Below, piece by piece: positions 1 through 7,078 of a DNA stretch of 35,891 bases; position 1 is the first letter of the stretch; every line of letters begins with the position of its first letter. The notes beneath the pieces were generated by a model. That model searched no databases. It was not told where the DNA came from and was given only the letters and a program-made list of their open reading frames with translations. The position numbers and the translations under genes are program-made. The DNA comes from a virus, in IMG/VR virus record IMGVR_UViG_3300020471_000114, positions 1 through 35,891 of that record. One strand, written 5' to 3'.

Positions 1-209
1 TATTCTTCTTCTCCTTCTAGTTGTTCTAAGTGATAGTTATAATCTGTTACAAATTTATCCATTAAAAACCTAAGCTTTCCCATGTCAGGTTGTACTTTAA
101 ATGTATCACTACCACATGCTTTATTAAACTGCTGTGCCCATACTTTCATATACTTAGGGTGCGTAAAAATGTTTACACGATTTACATCAAATGGTTTATT
201 CCCACTCAA
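1..209 (-). CDS. Unknown protein, C-terminus cut by window edge
   Basis: An open frame of about 69 codons runs off the left edge. The only credible start is TTG at 209, preceded by GGAG ten bases upstream; an in-frame stop lies just beyond at 228-230. The visible part begins (M)SGNKPFDVNR and ends in an acidic run (LEGEEE). No family is recognised. The start overlaps the end of the upstream zinc-binding gene by 14 bases, the tight packing seen throughout this operon. The TTG start and short visible length make this moderately certain. Confidence 0.55.
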   Translation of the reverse strand, partial: MSGNKPFDVNRVNIFTHPKYMKVWAQQFNKACGSDTFKVQPDMGKLRFLMDKFVTDYNYHLEQLEGEEE

Positions 210-366
210 GATTATCCATCTCCGTTTCTAATTTTTCTATACAATCATTACAATACCTAACCAATGTAAAATCTGTCATGTAACTTACACCACATATTTC
301 GCATACAAGATTAAGTATTTTGTTTATTTCTTTTCTAAATATTTTGTTTATGTTAGACCATGTCAT
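196..366 (-). CDS. Small zinc-ribbon-like protein (56 aa)
   Basis: A 56-residue protein with two Cys pairs, CEIC (about residues 23-26) and CNDC (about 39-42), the usual four-Cys zinc ribbon or zinc knuckle. The N-terminus is basic (MTWSNINKIFRKEINK) and the tail acidic (ETEMDNLEWE). The start ATG at 366 overlaps the end of the preceding 34-codon gene. No specific function can be assigned; small zinc proteins of this type in phage early regions are often host-takeover or DNA/RNA-binding factors (inference). Confidence 0.6.
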   Translation of the reverse strand: MTWSNINKIFRKEINKILNLVCEICGVSYMTDFTLVRYCNDCIEKLETEMDNLEWE

Positions 367-457
367 CTACATGACCCCATACTTTCTCACAATAATCACA
401 ATATACTTGGTCAGTTACCACGCATACTGTGTCTAGTTTGTGTCCACAACAAATCAT
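353..457 (-). CDS. Very small Cys-rich protein (34 aa)
   Basis: A 34-codon frame from ATG 457, with a strong ribosome binding site (GGAAAGGAA) six to seven bases upstream. It carries CC (residues 3-4), a single Cys at 12 and CDYC (20-23), so a zinc site is possible. It overlaps the 3' end of the lysozyme gene by 47 bases, more than the usual 1-14 here, which lowers certainty. It overlaps the next zinc-binding gene by 14 bases. Confidence 0.45.
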   Translation of the reverse strand: MICCGHKLDTVCVVTDQVYCDYCEKVWGHVDDMV

Positions 458-863
458 TATCAGTTCCTTTCCAACAATGTTTACTACTGTTCCAATGATG
501 CCATCCATCATTATACACTAACCATGCTGCGACTGCAGTTGATACCTCTGGGTTAGTACGCTTACTTATTATACCAAGCTTAGGTTTTAACCAAGCCCAT
601 GTATCATCATTAAACTGCCAGAGTCCAACATCCCTAGTACCGTTAGTATTATTACCGATAGCATGCGGGCGGCCGCTACTCTCACAGTATATAATACCTA
701 ATGCACGAGGGATGTCTTCCTCTTTAAAATACCTGGATAACATTTCAGTATGTTCAGATACATGAATTATATTTTCTTGTACTTCTATACATTCACGATA
801 CTCAGGTATTATGTCAGTTGTTAGAACCATAGGGAAAAAACAACTGACTAATATTTCTATCAT
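411..863 (-). CDS. Lysozyme-like/transglycosylase endolysin
   Basis: A 150-aa protein with the look of the lysozyme/SLT superfamily: a catalytic Glu candidate at 61 in IIYCESSGRP, the substrate-groove motif GLWQF (80-84), and a helix plus aromatic stretch (NPEVSTAVAAWL then NDGWHHW, about 104-124). It should cut peptidoglycan glycan strands for lysis or entry. Residues 2-16 are hydrophobic (EILVSCFFPMVL) and could act as a signal or signal-arrest segment. The ATG at 863 overlaps the stop of the upstream HTH gene (TAATG). It sits far from the holin-like genes at the right end of the window, although ends of a circular or permuted map could bring them together. Confidence 0.8.
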   Translation of the reverse strand: MIEILVSCFFPMVLTTDIIPEYRECIEVQENIIHVSEHTEMLSRYFKEEDIPRALGIIYCESSGRPHAIGNNTNGTRDVGLWQFNDDTWAWLKPKLGIISKRTNPEVSTAVAAWLVYNDGWHHWNSSKHCWKGTDNDLLWTQTRHSMRGN

Positions 864-1132
864 TAGCTAATGGCAGAAGTTTTTGATGGAACTTCTGTAC
901 AAAAATAATGTACAAGTCCCTTCTTTTTACTAGGTAAAGTTGTTATCTTATAACCTTCCTGCCTAAGGTTATGTATAATACCACCAAATCTATGACAGTA
1001 TAACTCAGCTACAAACTCCCAGTTACTTATAGGACTTTCTCCCATGTATCTGGTTAATACATACGCAACTAACTGCGTCTTGCTTTTAATGTAAGCTGGT
1101 ATTGCTTCACCTCTGAATGATTCTGGAATCAT
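863..1132 (-). CDS. Winged-helix/HTH protein (89 aa)
   Basis: The start is placed at ATG 1132 (MIPESFRGEAIP), not at an upstream in-frame start, because AAAGGAG lies eight bases before it and its ATGA overlaps the stop of the preceding gene. The core (about residues 35-75) contains ISNWEFVAELYCHRFGGIIH followed by NLRQEGYKI. This matches the phage helix-turn-helix family in which a short winged helix ends with 'LRxxGYxI' (known for PF14090-type proteins). Probably a DNA-binding regulator or accessory factor; no operator could be identified. Confidence 0.65.
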   Translation of the reverse strand: MIPESFRGEAIPAYIKSKTQLVAYVLTRYMGESPISNWEFVAELYCHRFGGIIHNLRQEGYKITTLPSKKKGLVHYFCTEVPSKTSAIS

Positions 1133-1668
1133 ATGTTCCACTCCTTTGGTATATCGCTGTTGTCTAACCACCATGACTTACGCCACTTACCTGTATGACC
1201 TCCGCATTGTACAGGGTCATTAGTACTGCATGTAAAGTCTGGACTTTTATCTGACTTTTTACTGTTACGATTGTCATACACCATTGCTTGACAATATGGA
1301 CATTTTAAGTCATCACGATATTTGTTTTGTTGTTCCATGTCTTTTACGACCTCTCCGATAAGACCACCTGGTTGTTGTAATCCATCTGTTTTGTCTGTTG
1401 CTTCAAGACCTGCAGCCTTAAGTTTATCTTCTAATGATAACTCATCAAACTGCTCTTGTGTATATTCAACTGGCATATCAACAAGTCGTTCTATCATAGC
1501 AAAGTACTTGCTTACTTGTTCATCTGTCCAATCTGTTTTAGACATAGGGTATTTCATTGTACGTGCATACTCGTTAGCAGTACCTATAATACGCTGCAAT
1601 GTTTCTTTGTTCTGAATACCTTCAGTCATTGCATGTATAGTGCTAGCTATAAAGTTTACATCTTGCAT
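1129..1668 (-). CDS. Zinc-ribbon protein beside the annealing gene (179 aa)
   Basis: The N-terminal two-thirds (1-115) is helical and charged. The C-terminal third is a zinc ribbon with Cys at 123, 126, 147 and 155 (CPYC ... C ... C), followed by a Trp-rich basic segment GKWRKSWW (160-167). Such ribbons next to recombination genes often bind single-stranded DNA or a partner nuclease, but the exact role is unknown. Its start is separated by no spacer from the stop of the Rad52-like gene (TAATG at 1668), so the two are translationally coupled, which suggests a joint function. Confidence 0.7.
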   Translation of the reverse strand: MQDVNFIASTIHAMTEGIQNKETLQRIIGTANEYARTMKYPMSKTDWTDEQVSKYFAMIERLVDMPVEYTQEQFDELSLEDKLKAAGLEATDKTDGLQQPGGLIGEVVKDMEQQNKYRDDLKCPYCQAMVYDNRNSKKSDKSPDFTCSTNDPVQCGGHTGKWRKSWWLDNSDIPKEWNI

Positions 1669-2240
1669 TAGAAAGGTGCTTCGTCTTTAGGATAAGGTTG
1701 CATCTCATCATCTACTGTTGTACCTTCACCTACGATGCTGTCCATGATGTCATTCATACGTTTAATATCCTCTGGTGTAGGCTTATGCTCTTTCTTACGC
1801 ATGTCTACTTTAGTTACTTCTACCCTATCTTCTGGTTCAGTAGCTGCTGTAGCCTCTTCTTCTGATTGTTTACTGCCTGACCATAGCTCTACGCCAAGGC
1901 CAAATCTCATACATGCACGTTTAAATGCATCAGACTCTGCGTCTTTAAGATTGCTGCCATCATTAAACTTAGCATTGCTTAGCTTAAATGTATCTACATC
2001 ACCGAAGCCATCATAACTACCCATGCCTTCTATTGTTATAGTACCTTTAGCACCAACTATTCTTTTATCACCATTGTGTGTACCATATACAGGTTCACAT
2101 TGCCAGGTGTATTGTACTCCACTGTCCCTTAGGCGTTCTACATAATGTGCGTGTGGCACATAATCACCGAACTTTCCTGCGGGTGCTTTACGAACTAACT
2201 CCTGTGGAAATGGAGATAGTAAGTCAACGTTATTTGCCAT
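1668..2240 (-). CDS. Rad52-like single-strand annealing protein
   Basis: A 190-aa protein whose residues 98-120 (LKDAESDAFKRACMRFGLG, then VELW) carry the signature of the Rad52/Rad22 family, the ring-forming recombinases that anneal complementary single strands in phage recombination and end-joining. The N-terminal half supplies the expected beta-sheet region (HYVERLRDSGVQYTW, then GTITIEG). Residues 125-185 are an acidic, disordered tail ending DEAPF, which resembles the C-terminal tip of bacterial SSB (DDxPF) and may dock partners. The ribosome binding site GAAGGAAGGAA precedes ATG 2240. It is coupled to the zinc-ribbon gene downstream and preceded by a 12-bp hairpin. Confidence 0.8.
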   Translation of the reverse strand: MANNVDLLSPFPQELVRKAPAGKFGDYVPHAHYVERLRDSGVQYTWQCEPVYGTHNGDKRIVGAKGTITIEGMGSYDGFGDVDTFKLSNAKFNDGSNLKDAESDAFKRACMRFGLGVELWSGSKQSEEEATAATEPEDRVEVTKVDMRKKEHKPTPEDIKRMNDIMDSIVGEGTTVDDEMQPYPKDEAPF

Positions 2241-2257
2241 AACATTCCTTCCTTCTA

Positions 2258-2300
2258 TTATCTTCGTGTGAGAGTCAGTTAGTGACGAACACGAAGATAA
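2258..2300 (-). other. Intergenic hairpin before the Rad52-like gene
   Basis: A perfect 12-bp inverted repeat (ttatcttcgtgt at 2258-2269, acacgaagataa at 2289-2300) encloses a 19-base loop. It lies between the stop of the upstream 66-aa gene and the ribosome binding site of the annealing gene. There is no T-tract after it on either strand, so it is not a classical terminator; it could stabilise or set a processing point in the mRNA. Confidence 0.6.
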
Positions 2301-2302
2301 GT

Positions 2303-2503
2303 TTATTCTTCTTCTAAGCCTAACAGTTTCCTTAAATTATATATACCTATCTCAACAGGTACTAATTTAACGTTACCACTGTCATTCATTAGTATAAAGT
2401 GTGGCTTATTTCCTAAACCACTGTACTCTATACTCTGTAATTTCCAGTTAGACTTGACAATATTGTCTATCATATGTATATTATATGCCCTATATTTCCT
2501 CAT
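2303..2503 (-). CDS. Unknown small protein (about 66 aa)
   Basis: The frame is open from ATG 2503 (MRKYRAYNIH), with a TTG two codons earlier and another ATG at 2473 (MIDNIVKSNW); none has an ideal ribosome binding site, so the start is uncertain. The body reads as a compact alpha/beta protein (KPHFILMNDSGNVKLVPVEI) and ends KLLGLEEE. No family is recognised. The ATG at 2503 overlaps the end of the phosphoesterase gene, consistent with translational coupling. Confidence 0.55.
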   Translation of the reverse strand: MRKYRAYNIHMIDNIVKSNWKLQSIEYSGLGNKPHFILMNDSGNVKLVPVEIGIYNLRKLLGLEEE

Positions 2504-3560
2504 TTGCAAGCTTTACTAGGTATTCTGCAGTTACTCCTGCACCTGGTTTAGCAAACAATAACCATTGACATGGCCTTCCCATACTAGCTAACTGTTCTAA
2601 TGCATATGTATTGTATGATTCAGTAGAACCATTAACCCATAACCTTACGTCATTGACGTACATAGTTGTAGGTGTATGGAAATGACCAGCAATAGCGTAG
2701 TCAAAGTCGGGCATGAGGCCTCGACTAGCTAATGCTTTCCATCCTAACAGTTTCTTACCAAAGCCATACCAGGGAAAACCTGAATGACCTCGTATGTTAT
2801 CACCATGCCACACAAAAAACTTACATCCTTCACCTACATCAGCTATATCAAACCAGTGATTATCACCTGTACTATCAGGTATAGTCCATGTCATACGCTT
2901 TTCATCTTTGTATATCATAGACATAATCTTTCCAAGCATTCTATCTGCATTAGAATCTGGATGATAATCCTTACGTGCTCTACCACCAAGGCTACCATGA
3001 TTACCTATAACCCAATGAACATCTACTTCTTTGAAGTTTGCTAGCAATGTATCAAAAAATTTTGTTAATATTCTGGGACCGTCAATAGTTACCTGGTTAT
3101 ATAAGCTAGCGTCTATGAGATGTGTTTGACCTGGAAATATAAGCTCACCTTCTACTATATCACCAGCTGCTAGTACTACACATTTATTAACTGGATGTGC
3201 TGAACGTTGTACATTAGTAAGCTCTACTATTTTATTTGCATACTCAACTACACGTTCTTCTGCTACTTGTGTATTGTAATCTGGTGTTACTTTTGCTAAC
3301 TGTACATCACTTAATATAGCTACTGCTATTTCTTCGTTTTTAGTTTTTTTATGTAGTTTAGGTTTAGGTATTTTAGGTTTATCCCACGTCCGTAGGTTTG
3401 TAGAAACTGCCTGATATACAGCGTCAATCATATCAGCTTTTTTATTCTTAGCTTTTTCTAATTGTTTGAGTAAGCGTAAATTATCTTTTTTTAGTTCTTG
3501 AATTTTATGAGATTCAGCTTCAGCTATAAGCTTGTTAATTTCTTTATCTGATTTAGCCAT
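2490..3560 (-). CDS. Calcineurin-like metallophosphoesterase with coiled coil
   Basis: A 356-aa protein. Residues 1-45 are a Lys/Glu-rich coiled coil, 60-76 a basic Pro/Lys linker, and 78-300 a metallophosphoesterase fold with the motifs in order: SDVQ (84-87), GDIVEG (133-138), GNHG (186-189), WHGD (251-254) and GHFH (292-295). These residues bind two metals in the family that includes Mre11/SbcD nucleases and phosphatases. The first motif is DxQ where the family normally has DxH, which may change metal binding or substrate. Placed near the Rad52-like gene, a nuclease role in recombination is plausible, but a nucleotide or protein phosphatase cannot be excluded. The start overlaps the preceding gene by eight bases. 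Confidence 0.8.
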   Translation of the reverse strand: MAKSDKEINKLIAEAESHKIQELKKDNLRLLKQLEKAKNKKADMIDAVYQAVSTNLRTWDKPKIPKPKLHKKTKNEEIAVAILSDVQLAKVTPDYNTQVAEERVVEYANKIVELTNVQRSAHPVNKCVVLAAGDIVEGELIFPGQTHLIDASLYNQVTIDGPRILTKFFDTLLANFKEVDVHWVIGNHGSLGGRARKDYHPDSNADRMLGKIMSMIYKDEKRMTWTIPDSTGDNHWFDIADVGEGCKFFVWHGDNIRGHSGFPWYGFGKKLLGWKALASRGLMPDFDYAIAGHFHTPTTMYVNDVRLWVNGSTESYNTYALEQLASMGRPCQWLLFAKPGAGVTAEYLVKLANEEI

Positions 3561-3801
3561 GCGTTGCTATGTTTTCGAAATGATGTCGTACTGCTGACTC
3601 ACTTATCTTTATATTAAAATGTTCTTTAAGTAACCTAGATACAACGTAAGGTTTAATTGGTGTACCATTCTTTACACGCTCTTCGCAGCCATCCCAAAAG
3701 GGTTGTGCTTCAGGTGTAATCCTGGTTAAGATAGCACTACGTTTACCATTTTCTGCTTCGTATAGTAATTCATCTATATCCATTGTTGTCATTATACTCA
3801 T
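3553..3801 (-). CDS. Small HTH-like protein (82 aa)
   Basis: An 82-aa protein whose C-terminal half (about 50-80: IKPYVVSRLLKEHF, then ISESAVRHHF) looks like a helix-turn-helix with the second helix SESAVRHHFE. It may bind DNA or act as a small adaptor; no family name is certain. The start ATG 3801 lacks a strong ribosome binding site; internal ATGs at codons 4 and 7 are alternatives. Its end overlaps the phosphoesterase start by eight bases. It is the first gene after the 647-base noncoding stretch. Confidence 0.6.
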   Translation of the reverse strand: MSIMTTMDIDELLYEAENGKRSAILTRITPEAQPFWDGCEERVKNGTPIKPYVVSRLLKEHFNIKISESAVRHHFENIATHG

Positions 3802-4448
3802 GGTTATTTATATTACAAGGACCTAATCGTACAGTCTACGCCAACGTCTATACTTGCCTGTTGGAGGGCGTGCACATCTAGTGCATCTGAAGGTACCCCG
3901 TTGCTATGACGTACAACTCAGAGTTTATCTTAGTGTGCCAGGTCTGATAATTATTTGCATTAGCTTTTTACTACATTTTAAAACGCTATCAGTACCAACG
4001 TTTGCTCATCTCGCAGACTGTATTTATAGGTTGTTAATTGATATTACATGTTTATCCTTTCAAATGTTCTATCACTCGTGGCAACACTTGGCCTCACTGC
4101 GTCACCTACTCAATCAAATGTAAACCCCCTCCAGTGATACTTTCGGGGGGAGTGTCTCCTTGTTTCGTTGCTGCGTGTCACCACTCGCTACAGCTATCGG
4201 AACCCTCTGGCATTACGTATCCTCGCTGCCTCGCTAGGAGGTGCTAGCTTCGTTGCTTCGTCACTCCATGCCAACGGGTCCCTCAAGAATTGGTATGTGT
4301 AGCAGTGTTCACTATGGGTTGATTGTTGACATTCATGAGGTTATCACCTGTTGCAGGTTCTCCCTGCACTCTATTCTGCTACTAAATATAGCTTTGATTA
4401 GCGGAAAGGAACACTAACACACTTGCGTGTTTACTATATTCCATACCA
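3802..4448 (-). ncRNA. Candidate large structured noncoding RNA
   Basis: This 647-base gap inside a tightly packed minus-strand operon has no convincing gene, and its middle (about 4080-4290) is visibly richer in G and C than the rest. On the minus-strand RNA many pairings can be drawn: a 13-bp stem with a 2x2 internal loop (4268-4282 with 4199-4213) that encloses a GCTAG/CTAGC hairpin (4244-4248, 4233-4237); a C5/G5 hairpin (4145-4149, 4125-4129) whose loop (4133-4139) pairs over 7 bp with 4070-4076, a pseudoknot; a 6-bp stem (3987-3992, 3944-3949); and a CAACG/CGTTG stem (3899-3903, 3842-3846) enclosing a TGCAC/GTGCA hairpin (3881-3885, 3871-3875). Known large phage-associated RNAs such as GOLLD and ROOL are of this size class; membership is untested. 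Boundaries are the gene borders, not mapped ends. Confidence 0.5.
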
Positions 4449-5861
4449 CTATACTACATTCAGTTTTAATGCATGTTCTTTTACCTCGTCAATATCTTTG
4501 AGGTTAATAATTCTATTGGCTGTACATATATCGTAACAATCTTTAAGTAAATTGTAACCATTGCTATTTCTGCCTATACCAAATACTTTCATATCTGATA
4601 CCCATATTCTACGTGGTGGCATCTCTGCTAACCAGCGTAGTGCAGGACCGTCAATAACATTACCGCCACCACTATGGTCATCAAGATATGTATCATCAAC
4701 ACGCATACCATTTTTAGCAATAATACGTAGATTACCTCCATTGTGATAGCCATTGTACATAGCTATGTTTACAGCAGGTAACAACATCATAATATCTAGT
4801 ATGTCTTTGCCATAAAAATTCATACTACCTGATGCATCTATTAGTATTGTGCCACCTTTAACACGTTGTTTTTGTTTGAATATCTTTTTATCTATACAAT
4901 ATCTGTTGATATATTTAGGATTGTAACCATAGTCCATAGGTCTATATGCACGTCCATGATTAATTCGTGAACGTAAGTTAACAGACATAGGAGGTTCATG
5001 TATTTCCATTTTACCCCATTCACCTATACCACTACCAGAACGATATAACATATCTTCTTGTAATGATGTACGCATACGCTTTTCTAATTCATCTGCATTA
5101 CCTGCAGAAGCTATTTGTTCATCACCCTCACCTTCACCTTCATGTTCTGATTGTCCAGGTTGTGATTTTGGTGCGTGTATTTCATCTGGTTTAGGTTTAT
5201 CAATAAACTCATTGATAACATGAGATAATTTTTCTGCAAGTTTTTGCACTTTACGATAACTAGGCCATTGATTGTACCTATGATTAATAAGTTTAGCTGC
5301 ATAACTATTAGCTACTTGTATTGCAAATTTTAGTTCTGATTGTCTAATGATATGTAATGTTTCATCATCAGATGCTTTATCAAATGCATTTACAACATCT
5401 CTACTTATTTGTGCTTCTAGTACATAATGGTCATTGACGTATGTTTTACTAGCAAGTATATACAATATAATATCAGCAACACTAGCTGACTTTATCATAC
5501 GTAATATCATTGCTTCTACTTGTATCATACATAATACAGGTTCATCACATGGCAATTTTGCACGTGCTGCAAGTAAATAATTAATACGTACTTCTTCTAG
5601 TGCATGTATACAGTCAGCCCTAGTACCACGCATTAGTTTACCCATAGTTTTAGGGGACCATTTAGCGTGACCTAGTTCGTGTCTACGTATCATACGACCA
5701 TGGTTAACACCACATTCTTCACATTCCCTATTCATAGGTACATACATTTGTCTGTTTAAGTTGTCTGTCCTAGGTTGTGGGTCGTGCTCAGTATTTTCGT
5801 AAACATTCCAGTCTTCACCAGTAACTATTTGGGGATATGGATATGCTTTACTGTTATACAT
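4449..5861 (-). CDS. Zincin-VWA protein, partner of MoxR ATPase (CobT-like)
   Basis: A 470-aa protein with two recognisable parts. The N-terminal part has HELGH (61-65), an HExxH zinc-protease motif, followed by EEVR (89-92), where Glu could be the third zinc ligand. After an acidic Gly/Glu linker (235-250) comes a VWA domain with a MIDAS motif DASGS (342-346), a Gly-rich segment (398-405) and a later acidic site VSDMK (421-425). A Cys pair CEEC (47-50) precedes the HExxH motif. Paired with the MoxR AAA+ gene directly upstream (eight-base overlap), it resembles the MoxR-VWA and CobS-CobT partnerships, in which the ATPase loads or remodels a metal-dependent partner. The target here is unknown. 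Confidence 0.75.
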   Translation of the reverse strand: MYNSKAYPYPQIVTGEDWNVYENTEHDPQPRTDNLNRQMYVPMNRECEECGVNHGRMIRRHELGHAKWSPKTMGKLMRGTRADCIHALEEVRINYLLAARAKLPCDEPVLCMIQVEAMILRMIKSASVADIILYILASKTYVNDHYVLEAQISRDVVNAFDKASDDETLHIIRQSELKFAIQVANSYAAKLINHRYNQWPSYRKVQKLAEKLSHVINEFIDKPKPDEIHAPKSQPGQSEHEGEGEGDEQIASAGNADELEKRMRTSLQEDMLYRSGSGIGEWGKMEIHEPPMSVNLRSRINHGRAYRPMDYGYNPKYINRYCIDKKIFKQKQRVKGGTILIDASGSMNFYGKDILDIMMLLPAVNIAMYNGYHNGGNLRIIAKNGMRVDDTYLDDHSGGGNVIDGPALRWLAEMPPRRIWVSDMKVFGIGRNSNGYNLLKDCYDICTANRIINLKDIDEVKEHALKLNVV

Positions 5862-6570
5862 TTGCTTTAGATAATGTTATGGCATCTATTAATTCTTCTG
5901 CTTTATCACCGAATACTAGCTTAGCTGCAGTTTCTGGAGTAAATCCTTGTTCTTGTAAGCCGAAAAATTCTGACCATGCACGTACAGATATACGTTCTTC
6001 AGGGTCATCAACCATAGTTGTATCATGTATTACACCATGCCATTCTTCTGGGAATTGTTCCATTGCCATTGGATGTATACTATCGACATAGATTTTTACA
6101 GGAAATCTATCTTTAAGTGCAAGAGGTAAGCTCTCTGGTGGACTGTTAGTAGTAGCAACTACTTCGAACCCTTCAGAAGGTCTTACTGTTTCCTTACTAT
6201 CATTATTGAGTGTCAACATTGCTATGTCTTGGTCATCCAATATAGCATGCAAGAATGTCATAGCGTCTGGTGATGCGTGGTCTATCTCGTTGATAACCAA
6301 CCTACCGCCATTACGCCATGCTTGTATTGCAATACCGTCATGCCATTCGAACTGACCTGTACTTGAAGGCTTATAAAAACCTTCTAAGTTTGCAGATGCA
6401 GTATCTTCTGTCATTGTAACCTGATACACATTAGGTGTACCGTCTGCATTAAGTGGTGCAGTTTGTTTGACTGCACTGTATGTTTTACCTGTACCTGGTG
6501 GGCCGTATAATAATACACGTCTAGTCTTACCTAGTACAGCTTGTATTTGTTTCCAACAATCGTTTTCCAT
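5854..6570 (-). CDS. MoxR/CobS-type AAA+ ATPase
   Basis: A 238-aa AAA+ protein: Walker A GPPGTGKT (23-30), Walker B LVINEID (91-97), sensor 1 ATTN (139-142) and an arginine-finger candidate in ALKDRF (151-156). The order and the short C-terminal lid fit the MoxR/AAA_5 class, chaperone-like ATPases that act with VWA-domain partners. The gene starts at ATG 6570 overlapping the stop of the 152-aa gene (TAATG) and ends inside the start of the VWA gene, so the three are one translational unit. A role in activating or disassembling a protein complex during infection is inference. Confidence 0.85.
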   Translation of the reverse strand: MENDCWKQIQAVLGKTRRVLLYGPPGTGKTYSAVKQTAPLNADGTPNVYQVTMTEDTASANLEGFYKPSSTGQFEWHDGIAIQAWRNGGRLVINEIDHASPDAMTFLHAILDDQDIAMLTLNNDSKETVRPSEGFEVVATTNSPPESLPLALKDRFPVKIYVDSIHPMAMEQFPEEWHGVIHDTTMVDDPEERISVRAWSEFFGLQEQGFTPETAAKLVFGDKAEELIDAITLSKANV

Positions 6571-7028
6571 TAGTCGTTCCTTTCTATATTTTTGAGGAAA
6601 TCATCAGCTTCATCGCCAATGTTTTCCATCATATGGTTTATGTTTGTAGTAGTCATATCTAACAACTTACCTTCGTCCTGTGTAAGGTGGCATTGTATAG
6701 ATGTAGGTTCTATCTCTAACCATTGTCTAAATGTACCTGTTTCTTCGGCATGTTGTCTGATTTGTTCTATCTCATCAAGAGTAAATGTCTTATCTTTATC
6801 AGGATAACCTGACATAAAGTTAGTCATTATCTCTGCTTTAGCAGACATAACAATATGCATAGCTCTTGTAATAGCTTGTATATTATCAGCTGCATGTACC
6901 ATTATTTTCCATACATCTGGTTCATCATCTGGATAACCTTTCTTATCCCCATGACTATCGAACTCTGCATATGCTATTACAACTGTAAAGCATTTATGTT
7001 CTCTTGGTACTTCTTCTATTAAGTTCAT
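6570..7028 (-). CDS. Unknown protein upstream of MoxR (152 aa)
   Basis: The start is taken as ATG 7028 (MNLIEEVPREHKCF) because AGAAAGGAAG lies just before it; the frame stays open seven codons further up to a TTG that has no binding site. The protein begins with a beta-rich segment (KCFTVVIAYAEFDSHGD), is helical in the middle, and ends acidic (DEADDFLKNIERND). No family is recognised. Its own ribosome binding site is inside a 17-bp hairpin (7027-7073), so its translation, and by coupling that of MoxR and the VWA protein, could be switched. Confidence 0.65.
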   Translation of the reverse strand: MNLIEEVPREHKCFTVVIAYAEFDSHGDKKGYPDDEPDVWKIMVHAADNIQAITRAMHIVMSAKAEIMTNFMSGYPDKDKTFTLDEIEQIRQHAEETGTFRQWLEIEPTSIQCHLTQDEGKLLDMTTTNINHMMENIGDEADDFLKNIERND

Positions 7029-7073
7029 ATCTTCCTTTCTGTAAAGCAAAGGCAGTACAGAAAGGAAAGATAT
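7026..7073 (-). promoter_or_regulatory. Hairpin sequestering a ribosome binding site
   Basis: Positions 7027-7043 and 7056-7073 form an inverted repeat of 17 pairs with one bulged base and a 12-base loop. In the minus-strand RNA the 3' arm contains the Shine-Dalgarno sequence AAAGGAAG and touches the AUG at 7028; the 5' arm (CUUUCCUUUCU) is its exact anti-sequence. The folded form should block initiation unless melted by a ribosome, protein or other RNA. The alternative, a perfect transcription terminator, is unlikely because no U-tract follows. Confidence 0.6.
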
Positions 7074-7078
7074 CTTTA

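Noticed and set aside
3854-4247. Plus-strand open frames of 69 and 89 codons, and a minus-strand open frame ending LAPPSEAARIRNARGFR at about 4190
   Set aside because: No binding site on either strand, wrong strand for the operon in the first case, and the frames fall on paired segments of the candidate RNA. They are best explained by raised GC lowering stop frequency.
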